DNA from: Acidimicrobiaceae bacterium
GTDB lineage: Bacteria > Actinomycetota > Acidimicrobiia > Acidimicrobiales > RAAP-2
Reading direction: 5' to 3'
Assembly (NCBI GenBank): GCA_003163875.1
Contig: PLRK01000051.1
Location: 1-49,140, forward strand
DNA: 49,140 bases
A program made the position numbers and the translations under genes. The first letter of the stretch is position 1. Every line of letters begins with the position of its first letter. Shown piece by piece: positions 25,177-32,608 of the stretch. Under the pieces are notes generated by a model, which searched no databases, was not told the DNA's origin, and saw only the letters and a program-made list of their open reading frames with translations.

Positions 25177-26231
25177 CAATGGAGTCTTTCGACTACGACG
25201 CCCTTCGGGGCCGCGTCGTGTTCGGCGTGGGCCGACGTCGCGAAATCGCTGATGAAGTCGATCGACTCGGCGCTGAGCGCGTGATCCTCATCGCCGACGG
25301 CTTCGATGGCGAGCTCGCCAATGAAATTGCCGGATACCTGGCGCATCGTTGCGTCGCGAGGTTCACCAACGTTGTCCAACACGTCCCCGTGGAGCTGGCA
25401 GAAGAAGCGAGGGCAATCGCGATCAACGTGGGCGCCACCGCGATCGTCACACTTGGTGGTGGTTCCGCGACTGGCTTCGGGAAGGCAGTGGCACTCTCGA
25501 CTCGACTACCGCAGTTGTGCCTACCAACCACGTACGCCGGATCGGAGTTGACGCCGATCTGGGGAATGACCGAAGGCAACGTTAAGACGACGGGTCGCGA
25601 CCTCGCCGTCCAACCCGTGACCGTCATCTACGATCCTGAACTGACGCTGCGTCTTCCGATTGAGATCGCTGGACCGAGTGCGATGAACGCACTCGCGCAC
25701 GCGGTCGAAGGTCTGTATGGTCCAGGTGCCAATCCAGTGATGTCGGCGCTGGCCCTTGAGTCGGTACGGGTCCTGGCAACACACCTTCCACTTCTGACGG
25801 ACGCACCCGACAGCCTCGAGGAACGCACCAACGTGCTCTACGGCGCGTACCTCGCGGGAGCGGTGCTCGCCGTCGTCGGTACGTCATTACATCACAAGAC
25901 TTGTCACGTGCTCGGTGGTCTATACGGACTCGATCACGGCAAGATGAATGCTGTCGTGCTTCCCCACGCACTCGCTTTTAATGCCCCGGCCATTCCGATC
26001 GCCTACGAGAGACTTTCGGCCGTGCTCGCAGGGGACGCCGCCGGCCAGCTCTACGATTTGGCACGCACCCTGCACACGCCTTCGTCGCTGTCGCAGATTG
26101 GATTTCCCGACGACGGCGTCCAGGCCGCCGCACCGCTCGTTGCGAAGGCAGCGCGCGACAACGTCCGGCCAATTGATGAGCAACAAGCTCGCGACCTTCT
26201 GCAAGCCTGCGTTGAAGGTATGCGTCCTTGA
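25173..26231 (+). CDS. Maleylacetate reductase
   Basis: About 352 residues, the usual length; GTGA overlap with subunit B. It is an iron-type alcohol-dehydrogenase-fold reductase: GGGSATGFGKAVAL (about 95-108), LCLPTTYAGSELTPIWG, GPSAMNALAHAVEGLYG and HHKTCHVLGGLYGLDHGKMNAVVLPHAL. These match maleylacetate reductases (HapF/PnpF/TftE/MacA), where the metal-binding His set of true Fe-ADHs is altered. It reduces maleylacetate to 3-oxoadipate with NAD(P)H, joining the hydroquinone and hydroxyquinol branches. Confidence 0.9.
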   Translation: MTMESFDYDALRGRVVFGVGRRREIADEVDRLGAERVILIADGFDGELANEIAGYLAHRCVARFTNVVQHVPVELAEEARAIAINVGATAIVTLGGGSATGFGKAVALSTRLPQLCLPTTYAGSELTPIWGMTEGNVKTTGRDLAVQPVTVIYDPELTLRLPIEIAGPSAMNALAHAVEGLYGPGANPVMSALALESVRVLATHLPLLTDAPDSLEERTNVLYGAYLAGAVLAVVGTSLHHKTCHVLGGLYGLDHGKMNAVVLPHALAFNAPAIPIAYERLSAVLAGDAAGQLYDLARTLHTPSSLSQIGFPDDGVQAAAPLVAKAARDNVRPIDEQQARDLLQACVEGMRP

Positions 26232-27406
26232 GCGAGTCATTCATTGTCGACGCGGTGCGTACAGCCTTGGGGCGAATTGGAGGTGCACTCTCCACGGTGC
26301 GTCCAGATGATCTCGCCGCCACCGCCATCGCGCAGCTGCTCGCTCGCACGTCAATCGACCCCGGAACCATCGATGACGTCTTCTTTGGCAACGCGAATGG
26401 TGCGGGCGAGGAGAATCGAAATGTCGCGCGCATGGCCCTGCTACTGGCGGACGTACCGGTGAGCGTGCCAGGCGTCACCGTCAACCGTTTGTGTGGTTCC
26501 GGTCTCGAGGCGGTCGTGCAGGCGAGTCGCTCTCTCATCGCGGACGATTCAAGCATCGTGCTTGCTGGTGGCGTCGAATCGATGACGCGCGCGCCATGGG
26601 TCATGCCCAAACCCGACAAGGCATTCTCGAGGGAGAACACCACAATGTTTTCGACCGCCCTCGGGTGGCGCTTGGTGAACCCGCGAATGCAGAAGGAATG
26701 GACGGTGTCGTTGGGTGAGGGTGCCGAGATTCTGGCAGACGAACTCCAGATCTCTCGCGAGGAGCAGGACGAGTTTGCCTTGGCGAGTCATCGAAAGGCT
26801 GCGACCGCCTGGGAGAAAGGTGTGTTCGACAACGAGGTGGTACGAGTGCCAGGAAGCGAACTGCAGATCGATGAATGCGTACGGGCTGACGCAACGCTCG
26901 CCTCGCTCGAGCGCCTTCGGCCGGTCTTTCGAGGTGAGGGGACTGTCACCGCCGGGAACTCCTCACCGATGAACGACGGCGCGTCGGCGTTGCTGTTGAT
27001 GAATGAGCGGGGTCTTCGACAAACGCGCTACGAACCTCTGGCTCGAGTGGCGTCGAGGGCGCATTGTGCGCTCGAGCCCCAGCGCTATGGTCTTGGTCCG
27101 GTGCAGGCGAGCGCGCTCGCGCTCGAGCGAGCGGGGATCTCGTGGTCGGATTTGTCGGTTGTCGAGATGAACGAGGCGTTCGCGGCCCAAGCCCTGGCGT
27201 GTTTGAAGAATCTCCCAGAGCTCGATCCGAGCATTGTGAACCCCAACGGGGGCGCCATCGCCATCGGGCATCCCATTGGTGCGTCGGGCGCTCGGATTTT
27301 GACGACCCTGGCGCACGAGCTTCGCCGGAGCGGGACTCGATGGGGGCTCGCCACAATGTGCATTGGTGTTGGTCAAGGCATCGCCGTCGTACTCGACGCT
27401 GGCTAG
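26228..27406 (+). CDS. Acetyl-CoA acyltransferase (beta-ketoadipyl-CoA thiolase)
   Basis: About 392 residues, TTG start overlapping the previous stop (TTGA). Complete thiolase: nucleophile Cys89 in NRLCGSGLEAV, VVEMNEAFAAQAL, NPNGGAIAIGHPIGASGAR and acid/base Cys in TMCIGVGQG. AVRTALGRIGGALSTVRPDDLAA at the N-terminus is like PcaF. It would cleave 3-oxoadipyl-CoA to succinyl-CoA and acetyl-CoA, ending the pathway. Confidence 0.88.
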   Translation: MSESFIVDAVRTALGRIGGALSTVRPDDLAATAIAQLLARTSIDPGTIDDVFFGNANGAGEENRNVARMALLLADVPVSVPGVTVNRLCGSGLEAVVQASRSLIADDSSIVLAGGVESMTRAPWVMPKPDKAFSRENTTMFSTALGWRLVNPRMQKEWTVSLGEGAEILADELQISREEQDEFALASHRKAATAWEKGVFDNEVVRVPGSELQIDECVRADATLASLERLRPVFRGEGTVTAGNSSPMNDGASALLLMNERGLRQTRYEPLARVASRAHCALEPQRYGLGPVQASALALERAGISWSDLSVVEMNEAFAAQALACLKNLPELDPSIVNPNGGAIAIGHPIGASGARILTTLAHELRRSGTRWGLATMCIGVGQGIAVVLDAG

Positions 27407-27433
27407 CGTCACAAGTTAGAACAGGGAGGTCGC

Positions 27434-28270
27434 GTGGTTACCAAGATGACGTCGAAGGAGCATTTAGACGAGGTGCTCGCGAGTTACCGCGAGTGTCCGA
27501 ATCCGAGATTGGTGCAGATCATGACGTCGTTGACGGCGCACTTGCTTGCGTTCGTCGAAGAGACAGGTCTCACTCGCGATGAGTGGATGAGCGGTATTGA
27601 ATTTCTGACCGCCACGGGAAAGAAATGTGATGACGAACGCCAGGAGTTCATCTTGCTCTCCGACGTGCTCGGAGTGTCGATGCTGGTCGAAATGGTGAAC
27701 CAAAAGCCAACCGATAGCGCGACCGAGCCTACCGTTTTGGGGCCGTTCTATCGCCCGGGCGGCCCCGAACTTTCGATGGGTGATTCGATTGCACCCGACG
27801 ACAGTGATGGTCAGCCTCTCATCTTCAGCGGTATGGTTCGGAATGCGAGTGGCGAACCGTTACGTGACGCCCACCTTGAGGTGTGGCAAACGTCGCCCGA
27901 AGGTTTCTATGACGTGCAGGACCCTGCCCTCGATCCCATGAGTTATCGCGGCAATTTCACGACGGGTGTCGACGGCCGATTTTTCTTTGAGACGGTACGG
28001 CCCGTGGACTACCAAATTCCAACGGACGGGCCTGTGGGTGTTCTTCTTCGCACGAGCGCGCGTGAGTCGTGGCGTCCGGCGCATACGCACTTCCTCGTCA
28101 CGTGTGCGGGTTACAAGACGCTGATCACGCACCTCTTTGACGCGTCGTCCCCGCACCTTCACTCGGATGCAGTGTTTGGCGTGCGTGAGAGTCTGGTCGT
28201 GGACATGAATCACGACGAGGCATCCTTCGACTTAGTGCTCGACGTTGCTGGCGAGTCACCCGTGAACTGA
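27434..28270 (+). CDS. Hydroxyquinol 1,2-dioxygenase (intradiol)
   Basis: About 278 residues, GTG start behind GGGAGG. N-terminal helical dimerisation domain (VQIMTSLTAHLLAFVEETGLTRDEW, LLSDVLGVSMLVEMVNQ), then TEPTVLGPFYRPGGPELSMGDSIA and the beta sandwich. Iron(III) ligands read as Tyr159 (EGFYD), Tyr193 (DYQIPTDGPVG), His217 and His219 (RPAHTHF), spaced as in known hydroxyquinol dioxygenases. It opens 1,2,4-trihydroxybenzene to maleylacetate. Catechol dioxygenases are related but context favours hydroxyquinol. Confidence 0.87.
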   Translation: MVTKMTSKEHLDEVLASYRECPNPRLVQIMTSLTAHLLAFVEETGLTRDEWMSGIEFLTATGKKCDDERQEFILLSDVLGVSMLVEMVNQKPTDSATEPTVLGPFYRPGGPELSMGDSIAPDDSDGQPLIFSGMVRNASGEPLRDAHLEVWQTSPEGFYDVQDPALDPMSYRGNFTTGVDGRFFFETVRPVDYQIPTDGPVGVLLRTSARESWRPAHTHFLVTCAGYKTLITHLFDASSPHLHSDAVFGVRESLVVDMNHDEASFDLVLDVAGESPVN

Positions 28271-28292
28271 ATTCAATGGTGGGCCGACGTAC

Positions 28293-28331
28293 TTGACGTA
28301 GCCATCTAAAAAGTGGATGATATGTCCACTT
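28293..28331 (+). promoter_or_regulatory. Promoter and palindromic operator before the membrane protein
   Basis: TTGACG (28293-28298) and GATGAT (28316-28321) lie 17 nt apart. A perfect inverted repeat AAGTGGA-TGATATG-TCCACTT (28311-28331) straddles the -10, where a repressor would block initiation. Confidence 0.5.
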
Positions 28332-28368
28332 CGCACGTCGGTGCGAACGTAATGAGGTCCGAAAGGAC
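28331..28368 (+). ncRNA. Hairpin-rich 5' leader of the membrane protein gene
   Basis: Two perfect hairpins follow the promoter: TCGCAC-GTCG-GTGCGA (28331-28346) and GTCC-GAAA-GGAC (28357-28368), the latter with a GNRA tetraloop and only a few nt before the AGGGGGG ribosome binding site. I recognise no known riboswitch class. It could be a structured UTR that tunes translation. Confidence 0.35.
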
Positions 28369-28386
28369 ACAGGGGGGATTACGACA

Positions 28387-28926
28387 ATGAATAGTGAGTT
28401 AGGGGGGCTCAACGCGGGCAGATCTTGGCGCGTGTGGGTCACGAAACATCCGATTGGCGCCGCCCTTTGGGCGGGACTGGTTGGCGGACAGATCGCCACA
28501 CTCTGGGGGATTTGGCTACCGGGGATTGGCCTGCCGTCGTTGGACTGGCCAATCACCAATGGCGCCACGATCGATCCTAAGGGTTCATTCGTCGCGCAAT
28601 TTGCGATTGGCGGATTTTTTCACGCCTTGGACTGTGTGATTTTTGCGTTGATTTTCGCGTTATTCATCTTCCCGATTGCGGGCAAGGTCGTGAACTCGGG
28701 GTTCAACATGCTGAAGGCGCTGGGATTTTCCATGGTGCTCGCGACGTTATCCGCTGCGTTCTTAGTGCCCTACGTGTACTACAAGGGCTACGGCGTTGGT
28801 TTTGGCGGGATTCACTACGGGGGATGGAAGTTGCTGTTCGCTATCTACCTGTGGCACGGACTCTACGGCGTCAACTTGGGAGCGATTTACAATCCACTGC
28901 CGCTCGATGACCCTGCGTTGAAGTAA
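28387..28926 (+). CDS. Four-helix membrane protein of unknown function
   Basis: About 179 residues, ATG behind AGGGGGGATTACGACA. Four hydrophobic segments: about 24-48 (AALWAGLVGGQIATLWGIWL), 75-100 (FAIGGFFHALDCVIFALIFALFIFPI), 110-135 (GFSMVLATLSAAFLVPYVYY) and 150-175 (LLFAIYLWHGLYGVNLGAIY). Buried His, Asp and Tyr residues (FHALDC, GGIHYGGWK, YLWHGLYG) are unusual and could bind a ligand or metal. I do not recognise the family. It is downstream of the aromatic cluster with its own promoter, so an uptake or tolerance role is possible but unproven. Confidence 0.7.
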   Translation: MNSELGGLNAGRSWRVWVTKHPIGAALWAGLVGGQIATLWGIWLPGIGLPSLDWPITNGATIDPKGSFVAQFAIGGFFHALDCVIFALIFALFIFPIAGKVVNSGFNMLKALGFSMVLATLSAAFLVPYVYYKGYGVGFGGIHYGGWKLLFAIYLWHGLYGVNLGAIYNPLPLDDPALK

Positions 28927-28944
28927 CTCGTATCTCGCGGTCGA

Positions 28945-28983
28945 CGCGGGCGCCGCCAGGACCCACTAGGCGCAGCGCCCGCG
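28945..28983. terminator. Strong GC-rich hairpin after the membrane protein gene
   Basis: CGCGGGCGC (28945-28953) and GCGCCCGCG (28975-28983) form a perfect 9-bp stem 20 nt past the stop. No T-run, so termination strength is uncertain, but its position between convergent genes fits a terminator. Confidence 0.5.
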
Positions 28984-28992
28984 CCGTACGCG

Positions 28993-29038
28993 ACGTCGCC
29001 GTGAGAGTGCGCACCCCCCCGCTGACTTACGGCGACGT
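28993..29038. terminator. Second hairpin between convergent genes
   Basis: ACGTCGCCGT (28993-29002) and ACGGCGACGT (29029-29038) form a perfect 10-bp stem. The right arm covers the last codons of the PQQ-propeller gene, so it could serve both strands together with the neighbouring stem. Confidence 0.45.
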
Positions 29039-30418
29039 GGTAGTGAAGCCGATCACCTTGGTCGCCGTGGGTATGAGCATCATGCCATCACCGAATCCAG
29101 GCGTCGGGAAATGGTTCGCGGGCAAGTTCACGATCACGTGGTGCACGACGGCACCGTTATGAAGATTGAGTCCATAAAGGTCACCGTTCAGGCCTATCGT
29201 CCAGACCAGCCCCGCCGCGATCACCGCCGGACCGCCACTGACTGATGAGCGCCAGAGTACCGAGATTTTGGCGGGAGATGGTGTGACGCGAATGGCGACA
29301 GGACCATTGACGCACGGCATGATCACGACGTCGCCGCTTCGCGCGATCCCGCCGTCGATGTTGCCGTTGCACGCGGCATTCAGCGTCGCTTCTTGGTGTC
29401 CGATACCACCGAGGTGTTGGCGGTTCAAGAGATAGACGATACCGGATTTGCCTGCGAGGAGCACCAGGGAATTCGACACCAGCGCTGGTGCCATTGACAT
29501 GTCGAGATCGTCTTGGTTGTTTTGAGTCCACGAGGTTGGGGCGAAGTACTGCACCAGGTGCATCGAAGGCGATAGTTCCAACAAGGCGTCGCTGTCGTCA
29601 TAGGCAGCTCCAGCGGAGTGAACCGAACCGTTGCCGCTAGAGACCCACACGTCGCCGCTGCTGTCGACGACGGGCGCGGCGCCACCCATCCAGATCGCAC
29701 CTTGACTCTCACCAGCGCGGGCGTCCACCGTGAAGAATTCGGGCGCCATACTGTTTTCTCCCACTGAAATGACGCGACCTCGATAATTGGCGCAGTCGCC
29801 GTAGTTTCCGCCCATGGCAAAGACCACTCTGCCGTCGTCGAGACTTAGACCCGTTCGCTGCAAGAGTGCGGTCGGGTTTGCGCCGGGGGGATCGACGTCG
29901 ACGCTGGTCTCGACCGAACCGTTAGTGAGATTGAGCCCATAGAACTCGTGACGGGCGCTGCCATTTCGTAATTGTTCGGCGACTACGAAGATCTCGTTGC
30001 GGACAGTGTCAATGACGGGCGTGCCCGTGATGCCCACACTGGGGCTGATGTCACCGCACGGTAGATCGCCCGAGGGCACGGCGGTCCCCAGGCGCCTCGC
30101 CCACACGATTCGCCCAGTGTGGGGCGAGAGTGCGTAGACGACATTTTCCTCGGTCGCGACGAAGATCGCCTGCGACGTGGCAATCGGAGCACCGTAGAGT
30201 TGGCCATCCAACTCCGGCGACGTCCAACGCGGTGTCGCCGTGTCAATCGAGGCGATGGAACTCGCCAGACCATCGCCCTGCGCGTCACCGTGATACACGG
30301 TCCAATTGAGTGTCGACGTTGACGAGGCTCCAGCATCATTCAAATGTGGCAGAAATGAGAGTGCGAGGACCAAAGAGGCGATCAAAGCTGTGCATCTGCA
30401 CACGCGCCCTTCAATCAT
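29027..30418 (-). CDS. Secreted PQQ-like beta-propeller protein
   Basis: About 463 residues with a Sec signal (ALIASLVLALSFLPHLNDAGASS). Repeated propeller blades follow: WTVYHGDAQGDGLASS, GQLYGAPIATSQAIFVATEENVVYALSPHTGRIVWARRLG, INGTPVID-like VGITGTPVIDTVRNEIFVVAEQ and SGIVYLLNRQHLG. This is the PQQ_2/BamB-like WD-type repeat fold. No dehydrogenase active site (Glu-Asn-Asp with cofactor ring) is evident, so I call it a non-enzymatic extracellular propeller. Confidence 0.8.
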   Translation of the reverse strand: MIEGRVCRCTALIASLVLALSFLPHLNDAGASSTSTLNWTVYHGDAQGDGLASSIASIDTATPRWTSPELDGQLYGAPIATSQAIFVATEENVVYALSPHTGRIVWARRLGTAVPSGDLPCGDISPSVGITGTPVIDTVRNEIFVVAEQLRNGSARHEFYGLNLTNGSVETSVDVDPPGANPTALLQRTGLSLDDGRVVFAMGGNYGDCANYRGRVISVGENSMAPEFFTVDARAGESQGAIWMGGAAPVVDSSGDVWVSSGNGSVHSAGAAYDDSDALLELSPSMHLVQYFAPTSWTQNNQDDLDMSMAPALVSNSLVLLAGKSGIVYLLNRQHLGGIGHQEATLNAACNGNIDGGIARSGDVVIMPCVNGPVAIRVTPSPAKISVLWRSSVSGGPAVIAAGLVWTIGLNGDLYGLNLHNGAVVHHVIVNLPANHFPTPGFGDGMMLIPTATKVIGFTTTSP

Positions 30419-30521
30419 CTAATCGTCTGCTCACGAGTGCCAGGTAGCAAGGAAGAGAGTGCGTGCTCGATGTCTTCGAGGCTACAGGTGCGCTTCATGA
30501 TTGGCGCCGTTCACTCGCTGT

Positions 30522-30776
30522 CTACTTCGGGTGAAAATGAACGAAAATTCGACCAAAATTGTGCGAATCCTTCTCCACGCGGTGATACTTCGCCTTGATG
30601 TCCTTTTGATCGAGGAATCGCAGAACACGCTTCTTCAGTTGTCCGCTGCCTTTTCCCGGGATGATCTCGACCAGTTTGATCTTCTTCTCGACCGCCTCGT
30701 CGATGATGCCCCGCAACGCCGTATCGATGTCCCCACCACGGTTGTAAATGTCGTGAAGATCGAGGGTGAGCTTCAC
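30522..30776 (-). CDS. Smr-domain protein
   Basis: About 84 residues, a stand-alone Smr domain: LDLHDIYN (LDLH motif), then the GKGSG loop in VEIIPGKGSGQLKKRVLRFL and a terminal strand FGRIFVHFH. Smr domains, as at the MutS2 C-terminus, bind or nick nucleic acid; short stand-alone versions are uncharacterised. Same strand as the VOC gene 46 bp upstream. Confidence 0.85.
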   Translation of the reverse strand: MKLTLDLHDIYNRGGDIDTALRGIIDEAVEKKIKLVEIIPGKGSGQLKKRVLRFLDQKDIKAKYHRVEKDSHNFGRIFVHFHPK

Positions 30777-30822
30777 GACAATTGTGGCGCGTTCGCAGTC
30801 ACGCCCGTCACGGCGTCGAGCA

Positions 30823-31200
30823 CTAGAAGTCGGCGGGAATCATGGTCGTAATGCAAAACGGATGTCCGGCGGGGTCGGTCAAGACGCGCCATAAGTCAGG
30901 TGAAGGTTGCGTTGCTGGCTTCGTCGCGCCAAGCGCGAGCGCTGCGGTCTCGGCCTGTTCGAGATCGCTCACCGATATCTCGAGGTGAATCTGCTTGGGG
31001 ACTTGGTCGGCCGGCCATGACGGTGCAACGTAGTTGTCGACCTTTTGGGTTGCTATGCCAACGCCCTTTCCCTTGAGCGCGATGAACTCGTCGGACTCGA
31101 AGACAATCTCATAATCGAGCAACGTGGCGTAGAACGCAGCGAGTCCGACGGCGTCGTCGGTGTCGAGAGAAACGGCGGCAATTTTTCCAATGGCGGTCAT
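30823..31200 (-). CDS. VOC (glyoxalase/bleomycin-resistance fold) protein
   Basis: About 125 residues. VSLDTDDAVGLAAFYATLLDYEIVFESDEFIALKG and HLEISVSDLEQAETAALALGATKPATQPSPDLWRVLTDPAGHPFCI give the paired beta-alpha-beta-beta-beta modules. The likely metal ligand in the first module is not obvious, as often in non-enzymatic members. Function unknown. It lies 70 bp downstream of the FrhB-like gene on the same strand. Confidence 0.85.
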   Translation of the reverse strand: MTAIGKIAAVSLDTDDAVGLAAFYATLLDYEIVFESDEFIALKGKGVGIATQKVDNYVAPSWPADQVPKQIHLEISVSDLEQAETAALALGATKPATQPSPDLWRVLTDPAGHPFCITTMIPADF

Positions 31201-31270
31201 GGGCTCACTCTAGAACATCGCGCCCTGTTTGGGTACCAGGCATCGGTGTCGGCACCGGCGGCGACGAAAA

Positions 31271-32608
31271 CTAGAACTCGTGGGTGTGTTCGCCTTGAGC
31301 GTGCTGGACGAAACGGCGGAATTGGGAGACCGTCACGGCGTCCTTTGATCGGATGAGTACGGGGGTGCGTTCGGTGTACTGGTAGTTCTTGACGTGCTCT
31401 TCGTACTCGATGAAGAACGACCCCGTGGGGTCAAAGGGTCGTTGCAAATTTTGAACCGCGATGTTCTGGTCCATCTGATCGAGGCGAATGAGCGCCTCAG
31501 GGTCCGTGAGGTCACGAATGTCGAAGGCCGCGCGCATTTGGTCAAAGGCGAGCATGCCTCGTTCCGTGCGAACGAGGACTGACGTCCAGCCGTCATCGGA
31601 ACCCACCGATCCCACCGAGATGTCAGCAGATCGACCCATGAAGTCCGCACATTCGTCACAGCCGCGCAGCGCCGAGTGGTGGAAGTTCTTAATGGGTTCG
31701 TCGAGGGCGATTGCCCCGTCCACGTACTCGACGATCAATCGACCGCGAATCACATCCACCTTGCTCACCCGGCGCAAGTCGATGCCGCGCTCGAGTTCGA
31801 GGTCGTTCAAGATGAGGCTCTCGTAGTCGAAGTTCTTGGTGCACATCAACGCGATCGACAAGGTGACCGCGTCGACTCGGTGGTCGCCCGTGGGCCAGCG
31901 GTGCGACTGCATGGCTCGAAGCCCTTCCACCGCACACGGCGTCGCGACGACGGCGATCCGTGGCTTCTTTGGCAATTTGTACTTGGACAAATTCAGCTCG
32001 CCTAAGACCATGGTCTGGTTGTAGAACGAACCTGACGTTGCCCGAAGTTCTGCGACGTTGGTTGCGATCGTGGCGACACCCTTCCACGGCGTCGACGGAT
32101 CCGTCGAGGGCTTGGAGACCAGCGCGCCGTCGATGGCGCCGGTCTTTAACAGCGCGGTCAACAGCGCCGTGACGGCACCACCGTCCTGTGCGTCATCGTT
32201 GCGACTGGCGCTTCGCACACTGAAGGCACCGAGAACTCGACCGAGACCGGACGCCGGATCGGCACCTTCAAGGCTGAAGTAGGGGTCCGCGGGATCGGGC
32301 TTGGAGATGATCTGCACCGGTGTCGAGGTTGGTTCGGGCGTCGCGGGAGGCCACTGTGCCTCGTAGCGAAGACCCGCTCGAGGGCAAAAGTCCCAGCACA
32401 GTGAGCATCCGGTGCACATCTTGACGAGTTCGGGAAGATTGGTGAGCTGATTGACGCCAATCGAATTCGACGGGCACACCGCGACGCAGGTACCGCATTG
32501 GATGCAGCGATCGGCGTCGATGACTCCGGCCGCCAACTCCCAGAACCACGTCTTACGAGGCGCCTCGGCGATGTCGTTCATTGACTCGCGAAGTTGGTTT
32601 CCCTTCAC
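31271..32608 (-). CDS. FrhB/FpoF-like F420-type iron-sulfur flavoprotein
   Basis: About 445 residues, GTG start overlapping the reductase stop (GTGA). Two [4Fe-4S] motifs sit at the N-terminus: CIQCGTCVAVC (Cys 35, 38, 41, 45) and CTGCSLCWDFC (65, 68, 71, 75). The FrhB core follows: DGGAVTALLTALLKTGAIDGALV, ATPCAVEGLRAMQ, ALMCTKNFDYESL and ADISVGSVGSDDGWTSVLVRTERG. FrhB-class proteins carry FAD and oxidise F420H2; relatives include 7-hydroxymethyl chlorophyll a reductase. Coupling to a siroheme reductase suggests it passes electrons to that enzyme. Confidence 0.85.
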   Translation of the reverse strand: MKGNQLRESMNDIAEAPRKTWFWELAAGVIDADRCIQCGTCVAVCPSNSIGVNQLTNLPELVKMCTGCSLCWDFCPRAGLRYEAQWPPATPEPTSTPVQIISKPDPADPYFSLEGADPASGLGRVLGAFSVRSASRNDDAQDGGAVTALLTALLKTGAIDGALVSKPSTDPSTPWKGVATIATNVAELRATSGSFYNQTMVLGELNLSKYKLPKKPRIAVVATPCAVEGLRAMQSHRWPTGDHRVDAVTLSIALMCTKNFDYESLILNDLELERGIDLRRVSKVDVIRGRLIVEYVDGAIALDEPIKNFHHSALRGCDECADFMGRSADISVGSVGSDDGWTSVLVRTERGMLAFDQMRAAFDIRDLTDPEALIRLDQMDQNIAVQNLQRPFDPTGSFFIEYEEHVKNYQYTERTPVLIRSKDAVTVSQFRRFVQHAQGEHTHEF

